Shown piece after piece: positions 57,418 to 64,000 of a DNA stretch of 64,000 nucleotides. Position numbers and translations under genes: made by a program. The notes under the pieces were generated by a model. It had not been told where the DNA came from, made no database searches, and worked only from the letters and a program-made list of their open reading frames with translations. This DNA comes from Lyophyllum atratum. Its lineage: Eukaryota; Basidiomycota; Agaricomycetes; Agaricales; Lyophyllaceae. Within the stretch, counting starts at the first letter, position 1; the number at the start of each line of letters is the position of its first letter. Where the stretch lies: assembly GCA_014905825.1 (NCBI GenBank), contig JACGCN010000014.1:1240001-1304000 (forward strand). The letters are read 5' to 3'.

Positions 57418-59920
57418 TCAGACATTGCTTGACGACGCAGATGGCTCAGCTCCATGCGAGACACAAGTACACCGGGCAAAAGCTGGATCAACTTGAAATG
57501 ACGGAAGGCGACGAGGGAGGACGGGGGCACGCGAAAAATGATTCGAAAATGTCTGGCAATAGAAACCTGCCACCTTATTCTCGAAATCCCTGAATGAAGT
57601 CTCCCCGAGCGGCCTGCTGCAACCTTCAATGATGTCTGAAGGACAGTTCTGCCAATCACGGAGTAGCATCCCCAGAGCAGTGACATACGGTGCTCGTTCC
57701 CTCCAACACTCTGCGGCGAGTCCGACATTTTTCTTCGGCATGGCACCCACAACGTAAGATGCGACGCCGCCATCTTCGGCGGGAAAGACCTTCAAAACCT
57801 GTGCGTCGCGCAGTGCTGGCTGTCTATATCCCTCGTCACGATCGGGTGCTGCTTGCCACTTAGTCGGGGCCATGATCTTGTCCAGCGTCAACAGTTCGAA
57901 GCGAAAGTTGTTCTCGTGCAACTCCCACAGGACCAGGCTACGGAGATCGAGAGGGAGTGTCTCTTGAAGGAGATCCGGACTAGAGAGGTTGATTCGGAAG
58001 TCGTGGAAATCGATCGTCGTAGTGGAGCGACTGTCCAGGGAGTACGATTCCGGAAAGATGAGTGTGTCGTTCCGTTTGCGTTTACGTGAAACGGTGTGAG
58101 CGACATGGGACGACGATGAGGCAACCTGGGCCGGTAGAGCGGGAGTAGGCATGGATGTGGCAAGTGTGTCGAAGTCGGGCCCTAATACACGCCGGATGCG
58201 ATTGAGGCCATCGCGCCATTGCTGGGCAGTCGTTGGGGTCTCGTATACGCCATGGACAATGTTCCCCATGTGAAATATCCGGGTGATGAGCCAGCAGGCC
58301 GTGTGAATGAAGCCATTCCGCCCGGCAAGGAAAAGGTGCGGATCAGGAAAACGGAATCCGATGGTGCCGTGCCCATGATGGACAAGCATCGACTTCGCGC
58401 GATTAACATTCTCGAGCGCACGGGCCCATAATTCGATGGAGGGAGGGGCTCGGGGGTCGTCACCAGTGTCCAGGAAACGCTCGATGGGTATCTCTTGGGG
58501 TCCTGTACGGCCACGGTAGTCAGCAAGGTAACAATGAAGAATGACGGAAAGATCTACCTTTTGTTGTTGCCGCCGCAGGTCGACTCTGAACTGGTGCGCG
58601 TACTTTACTTCGGCCTGCGTTGCGACGCTTGACAGGGCCAGGGGCCGTGGCCGTGGCATCCGTAGGCTGTGGGTGAGCAGTAGGTGGGTTTGGATCGATT
58701 GTGAAGGGGACAGGGCGGGGTGTCTCTCTCGGCCCTACAGGAAAAGCTAAGCACTTGGGAGACCATGATATCGGACAAGGCTTACCTTCATCAGGCCCAT
58801 CGCCTGCAACAGCGGTGACTTCAATAAGATCCTGAAACCGACAGCCGATCCGCTGCAGTTTCTGGTTCATCTCAAGACCCGGGTTACCCTTGTAAATCGT
58901 GGGGTACGCAGGTCCATCGGTTTGATCGCGTAGATCTCCGTAGTCGTCGTAAACGATGTTGGGGGTTTCAGTCTCGCGCGTCCCGTGGTATATATTGGTG
59001 ACTTCTCTGGAGAACTTCTCACATGGCCTGAGAAGCCATACCGGGAGGCCCATTGCAAAAAGCTGATTGGCCACTGTCGGGTCCTCCGTGAACGCGCCCA
59101 TACGGCTCCTGTCGCAAAGCTCGAGTTTATTTATACCACTCAACCAAACGCGGTCAACGGTTGTCGGGAAAAGGCGAGGATAAAATATGGTGAGGTAGTC
59201 AAGCAGGCCGTGCAGGTCAAGTATGTTCTTCGCTACTTCTGCAAAATAGCGTACTATATCTCGGTACTCCATGGCCGTATGTTTCATTACAGAAATACAC
59301 TGGCACATGCCAGTTTCCAACAAGCCCATGAGCTCCTGACGATCCTTCTTCTCTTCGTAAGTCCGGCACCGTTTGATGTAGCCGTCCCGGAGTGCCGCGA
59401 GTTTGTCGAGTAGGTCAGGGCGTAAGCGGCGAAGGATGATGTTGAACCCGGGATTGGGAACAATGACGGTGTCGGTGAGCTGAGGCGTCAACCAGAGAAT
59501 CGCGAGCTCATGGTGCGGGTCAGGGCGGCGGGGAATGCAACCCATCCACTGGAAGCCCATCGAGTAATACTGCGGGTGCAGGGTGCGGTCGTTAAGCTCG
59601 TAGCGACCATCAGCCCGAGCTCGAACCACACGAGGACCCAGAATGGTCTTCGGAATGATACCCATGTTCGGTGTGGTGACAATCCACCATTTCATCGACC
59701 CCGCGCCAGGAGCAATGCTGCGTTCGGAACAAACGGTGCCGGTGACGTTGAGGGTGTAATAGCGCTGCGGCAGCACTGCCCAGACATTGGCATCCGTGCC
59801 CACGAAATCCTCCGGGTCGTCTATTGAGAAGCAGTCAGCCCGACGTTCCGTGACAATTTCTACGGAAGTCATACATTTCCCGGTGCGGAAGTGCATGTCG
59901 TATGTCGGTATTACGGACAT
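57418..59920 (-). CDS. Uncharacterised protein upstream of the KDZ transposase
   Basis: Read right to left, the exons I support are 59920-58786, 58734-58558 and 58502 to about 57418, giving roughly 800 aa. The 51-nt intron 58785-58735 has strong GTAAGC/TGTAG ends and could also be read through. The 55-nt intron 58557-58503 is required to join the frames (ATTKG / PQEIPIERF). The 3' end is uncertain; a further intron may lead to an exon containing LIQLLPGVLVSRMELSHLRR near 57400. The protein has an all-round globular composition, a Pro/Thr/Ala-rich linker (around 58600-58750) and no motif I recognise. It lies on the same strand as the KDZ gene, 370 bp upstream. It may be transposon cargo or an independent gene. 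Confidence 0.65.
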
Positions 59921-60950
59921 TGCGCGATGAGGATGAGAATCTGACGAGTAAGTCAGTCATCCGTATGCCTGGCGACGGGAAGAAAAAAAAGGGAGCGACA
60001 GCAGTCCAGCTCGTGGAAGAATACGATGGCTCAATTGACTTCCAGTCCAAACTGAGCCATACCCCCGCAACGGTGGGACGCGACAAGAGTCCAGCGTCCC
60101 ATACTATAATCAGAGGAAAAACTCACAATGAGAGGAGAAGTGAGTATCCTGCTGAAATGACACGAGATTAGCCACGAGATACTGAAGGGGGAGGGTGTGA
60201 GATAACATACTGTAGACCTCGTCACACTACTGCTTGCACGCGTCTGAACGCTCGATGTGGACCTGCGAGGCAAAAACCACGGCTACTAGAAGAAATATGA
60301 GTCCGACGAAACGACCAGGAGACACAAGAAAGGAGCGACAATAGTCCAGCTCCCTTTCACAGGCATCCTCGACCGACAATAGTCCAGATCGAGGAATGTC
60401 TGGGGGCGACAATAGTCCAACCCGTGGTGTGTCAGTGGACAAGCGAAACTAAAGAAAACACGTACTTGATGGCTAGGCGGCCAGACGCTGCGTCCTGCGA
60501 AGATACACGATGAACAAGTATGGGGAGTGGGACTTGGAAAAAACGTTGCAAGTCCGCTTGATTGGTTTCGGTTTCTGGACCAAACAAACCGAATCTAATC
60601 GATGGATCAATCAAAGATCGTGTAGCCTTGTGCTTCCTAGGGTAACTAATACCGGGTAAGGAAAGGAAACACACCCACATTAGATGTGATGGAACGTGGC
60701 CTTTGTGCGTCGCTGTTTTACCCTTCTCTCCTACCCCGGTCCCTCCCCTCTCCCTCCCGGATTCCTCCCCTCTCCTCCCCTGGTCCCCCTGCTCCCCCCA
60801 TCTTAGTATCTTCTTGAGACTGGACTATCGTCGTCTCTCATCGTGATTTGGACTATCGTCAATCACCACCTCAGCTGGACTAAGGTCGCTGACCCTTGTA
60901 CTAGTAGTAGTCAGTAGTAGCGATCCTGTATTGACGTATTCTATCTCTGT
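59921..60950. promoter_or_regulatory. Intergenic region with two facing GACAATAGTCCA motif arrays
   Basis: Forward motifs of GCGACAATAGTCCAG type lie at 59995-60008, 60081-60094, 60335-60348, 60374-60386 and 60406-60419. Reverse-complement motifs (TGGACTATCGTC) lie at 60821-60833, 60849-60860 and 60876-60889. The middle (60715-60800) is strongly CT-rich. No gene is supported here. The arrays could be transposase-binding subterminal repeats or shared regulatory sites. Confidence 0.6.
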
Positions 60951-60954
60951 TTTT

Positions 60955-61165
60955 TAGGTCATCGCACCCTCCAGGCCACCACGGTTTCGCATCGAGACAC
61001 CATCTGAGTCCTCGTCACCGAGGTTCGTACCATAATGCCTCATTCACCCGTGGTATTAACGTCTTTCGTCTCGATTTTTTTTAGGTTGTCGCAGGCAACA
61101 CGATTTCGTGTCGAGACACCATCTGAGACCTCGTCTTCGAGGTTTGTCCGGTAATTGATTATTCA
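60955..61165 (+). repeat. Two tandem exon-like units
   Basis: TTTTTTAG + GTCATCGCACC... and TTTTTTTTAG + GTTGTCGCAGG... each run through CGAGACACCATCTGAG and end CGAGGTTC/TTGTCC. They look like duplicated 3' splice site plus exon plus donor, about 120 bp apart. Confidence 0.55.
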
Positions 61166-61620
61166 CTCGCGCTCGTTACCGTTCCTGATCCCCGAAACCA
61201 TCCAGCCTTCCTTCCCTCTTGGTCGGGGCGAACGGCGTTCGACGGTAACACTGCGCTACCGCTTTGACTTAAAGGTGTGATCAATACCTTCACTCGTTAC
61301 CGTTACTGATCCTTGAAACCATCCAGCCTTCCCTCTTGGTCGGCGAACAATGTTCGACGGTAACACTGCGCTACCGCTTTGACTCAAAGGTGTGATCAAT
61401 ACCTTCGCTCGTTACCGTTACTGATCCTTGAAACCATCCAGCCTTGCCTCTTGGTCGGGGCGAACGGCGTTCGACGGTAACACTCCGCTACCACTTCGAC
61501 TTAAAGGTACAGTCAGTACCTTCGAATGCAGAATTTGAACTCATCATTTCTGTCCTTCGAACTATTCAGCCTTGTCGGGGCGTACTGCGTTCCCCGCCTA
61601 CATGTCAAACCGAACATCCA
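61165..61620. repeat. Tandem repeats of 115-121 bp
   Basis: GTTACCGTTACTGATCC-like words lie at 61175, 61296 and 61411, with a diverged fourth unit to about 61620. Each unit also contains GGCGTTCGACGGTAACACT and a TTTGACT(T/C)AAAGGT end. No coding sense is clear. Confidence 0.85.
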
Positions 61621-61682
61621 CTTCTCCTTAGACGACCGAGTCACAGACCCAGGATGAACTGGAACGCGAATCCGAATTCGCT

Positions 61683-62467
61683 ATGACTCTCGACTCAGTT
61701 GTAAGCACTGATGACTCGGAGCCACTGTCCGAATCCATGATAATGGTTCAGATAACGGCCTCGACAACCTCGCAAGCTCCTCGCGCGCATCCGTTCTCTT
61801 CCTTTTTCGACAGCACTGATCCGAAATGCTTTCGCCCTACGCACCGCGCTCTCCGACATCCACTGCTGTCGACACTCGCGATGACTCGTCCTCGGTCAAT
61901 ATCCTTCCACCCTCCCCAACAGCATCTACGCGTTCTTCCATCCATCTGGTCGACTCTAATAATTCTACAACTCTACACGACAACAAGCCAGAAGCGGCTC
62001 TTGGTCACGCCCGTAAATCGAGTAATGCCACCTTCACCTCAGGCCAGCACCAGTCGCGACGTTTCAGACCTCGACCACCAGCGCACAATTGCCTCCGACA
62101 CCACTATTCAGTCACACGCGCCGATGGAGACTCGATCCCGGGACCCGGTCGGCGCTCAATCAAAAGCTGCGGCCCCACCGCCCTCTGTTGCCACCAAGTA
62201 TCTCTGTTCTATTCCTCCTACCCCATTGTCCTCGTCGAGCATTCTCGCCATCATACAACCTTCAGAAGCACCACAAGTGCCTTCTCCCCTGCTCTCCCTT
62301 CCACCAGTCGACCAATTGTACGGTGTCATAGTGAAGGGTCTCTGTTCACTACAACGCCCGTTCAACACCCGTTCATGGTTCAGGATCAGAACTGCGCTAC
62401 CGCCCACATTCGGTTCCCTCAGGCTACATCGTCGAACGTACGTTTAAACTCTTATCGGCCATCGTAA
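61683..62467 (+). CDS. Doubtful Ser/Pro-rich reading frame
   Basis: Two overlapping plus-strand frames are open: 61683-62447 (254 codons) and 61826-62467 (213 codons). Both are rich in Ser, Thr, Pro and Arg and resemble no family I know. The first part of the second frame and the middle of the first frame look most protein-like, so a spliced gene switching between them near 62000-62040 is possible. A low-complexity composition can keep both frames open by chance. Treat this as a placeholder. Confidence 0.25.
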
Positions 62468-62683
62468 ACGTACAGCTAACATGTGCTTGCCGCAGCGTTG
62501 CTATGTATGTGAAAGCTCCATGGCAGGACTTTGGTATATTGTGTGACGATTACAAGTTTACCTCCAGCGTCGCGTTTCCCTAATATGTGATCGTGTGAAT
62601 TAACGATGTTTAAGACTCAACACCATTTTTTACCTAACCAACTCGACAGCACTTTTCACCGCATAAACTCGACACAACCGCAT

Positions 62684-64000
62684 AATGAAACCAAGAGCTA
62701 CACGCTCTCAAACAGCGCAAGCTCAGGCGCGAAAACAAGCAGACGAGCCGCCGTCAGCTTCGGAGACCGAAGGAACCGACGACGTCGACGAACCTCAGGG
62801 TGACACCCCGCTCTTCTTGAAGACCAAATACCCCCACCCGTCCAAGAAGGTAGGCAATACCACGTATACATGCTCGTAAAATCTAACTCACCACCTAGCT
62901 GGTTCAAACCGACGTTCCTAAAGGGTGAGTATTCTACGTGGCAGGTGCTGGACTCACGTCGCACTACAGAGTGGACTCGTGTGCTGGACTATGTCGCACA
63001 CACCACCTTCTTCCCTCTGGACTACAGTCGAGGGTGTTTTGTTGTTTAGTCGTGTCTTTACTAATCAAATCTCATTGAACAGGACTGCAGGTCCGGGACG
63101 AGCAAAGTACTTTTTTCTAACCTCGTCTTACTGTCATTGTGTGACGTGTTCTCATTCAGGTCGCAGAAGTCGGCTGAGACTCCCAATCAGTCTTACAAGG
63201 ATGACATCGCACCCGATGATGAGACGACACCTGACGAGTGAGTTTCCTCTCATCACTTTATTGAGAAACATTAATAACCCACCCACAGAGCGACTGCTGC
63301 CAAAACAAAGAGCAAGAAACCAACGGAGAAGAAGCCGACAACGCAGTAAGCTTTCTCTCAGTATCTCGCTGTCACTCATTGACGTCTTTTCATTCAGGGC
63401 TCGGAAGTATGCTGCGAAAGGCAAGAACAAGTCTCACAACGGCGACGCCATCACCCCCGATGACGACACAGCCCAGAAGTAAGTCATATTCGTTATGCAG
63501 CGTCGCATCTTCATTTAATTTTCATCACAGGGCGGAACCTACAAAAGGAAACACCGTCGGCAACATGTGAGCTCCGTCGCGTCACATGATGAAGAAACAT
63601 TAATATTTCGACTGCAGAGCGGCTGCTGTACAACCGGAGAACAAGAAAGCAACGCAGAACAAGAAAGTGACGGAGAACAAGAAAGCGACGGAGAACAAGA
63701 AAGCGACGGCGAACAAGAAAGCAATGGAGAACAAGAAAGCAACGGAGAAAGCAACGGAGGGCGTGGCCGAAGGGTAAGTACTCCTCTTTCGATCTGTCGA
63801 ACAATATGAACTAATGTTGAGACTGGATCCAGAGAGGATGGCGAAGACGAAGACGACATAAACAGCGACCGAGAGGAAACGCACAGGTAAGCGAATGCCC
63901 TGCAAAAAAGCTATGTATATGAAGAGTATCTTAGGCTCCCACCTGGCGGACGAACCGGCGAAGAGAAAAAAAAGCGAAGGGTCATTCGTGGAAGGTACGC
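62684..64000 (+). CDS. Lysine-rich repeat protein, runs off the right edge
   Basis: The start ATG at 62684 follows a short AT-rich leader. Exon 1 runs to 62850 (MKPRATRSQ ... HPSKK). Further exons encode VQTDVPK, an EWTRVLDYVAHTTFFPLDY segment, then SQKSAETPNQSYKDD and a series of short lysine-rich exons. The later introns (63240-63288, 63349-63396, 63481-63531, 63570-63618) are phase 2, so the exons between them can be added or lost without shifting the frame. From about 63640 six-residue NKKATE-type repeats occur. The gene continues past 64000. It is possibly a DNA- or chromatin-associated basic protein; no domain recognised. Confidence 0.6.

Noticed and set aside
1..64000. Bacterial-style genes, operons, Shine-Dalgarno sites or CRISPR arrays
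   Set aside because: Genes are intron-rich with fungal splice sites. The tandem repeats have no conserved repeat-spacer pattern.

Overview
The window is nuclear DNA from a filamentous basidiomycete, almost certainly an Agaricomycete. The evidence is GT-AG introns of about 46-67 nt in nearly every gene, an intact CxC1-type KDZ (Kyakuja-Dileera-Zisupton) transposase, an OrsD-type zinc-finger protein fused to a RecQ-like helicase, and an NGN-KOW Spt5-like paralogue. I cannot name the species.

The dominant structure is a near-identical direct duplication. Bases 1-20544 reappear from 30818 onward, offset 30817 (30818 after a 1-nt insertion near 49110). I found four substitutions and one indel in the compared stretches. 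The first base of the window already lies inside the repeat, so copy 1 continues to the left. Copy 2 is complete: about 20545-52037 runs from an array of 338-bp repeats to another such array. Its gene order is: OrsD / tyrosine-recombinase-like / RecQ helicase gene (21045-26648, first gene, facing inward); paralogues A (28755-31967), B (32122-34862) and C (35707-37461) of an uncharacterised family; an Spt5-like gene on the minus strand (37660-40254); about 5.5 kb of GC-rich non-coding repeats; and a GC-rich fourth paralogue D (45773-50644). Copy 1 holds the 3' end of A (1-1150), B (1305-4045), C (4890-6644), the Spt5-like gene (6843-9437) and D (14956-19826).

Many introns of A-D and of the helicase gene, which are not homologous to each other, share one internal palindromic element: CAATAATAGCTTTCT then AGAAAGCTAATATTG, with the branch site in the second arm. 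A, B and C also share a promoter layout: TATA box, C-run, GCTTACATAAG, ATG. The introns I modelled in the Spt5-like, KDZ and right-hand genes lack the palindrome. My leading hypothesis is that copy 2 is a ~31-kb mobile element with a Starship-like layout (recombinase gene first, facing inward, cargo behind), present in tandem. This is inference from the sequence.

The right part (52038-64000) is different. It holds repeat-rich DNA with 232-bp tandem units, an intact six-exon KDZ transposase (57047-53416, minus), a long minus-strand gene of unknown function (59920-57418), two facing arrays of GACAATAGTCCA-like motifs, tandem repeats at 60955-61620, a doubtful Ser/Pro-rich reading frame, and a lysine-rich repeat protein running off the right end (62684-64000).

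Gene models were spliced by eye from GT/GC-AG boundaries, phase and comparison between paralogues. They should be read as models, not proven transcripts.
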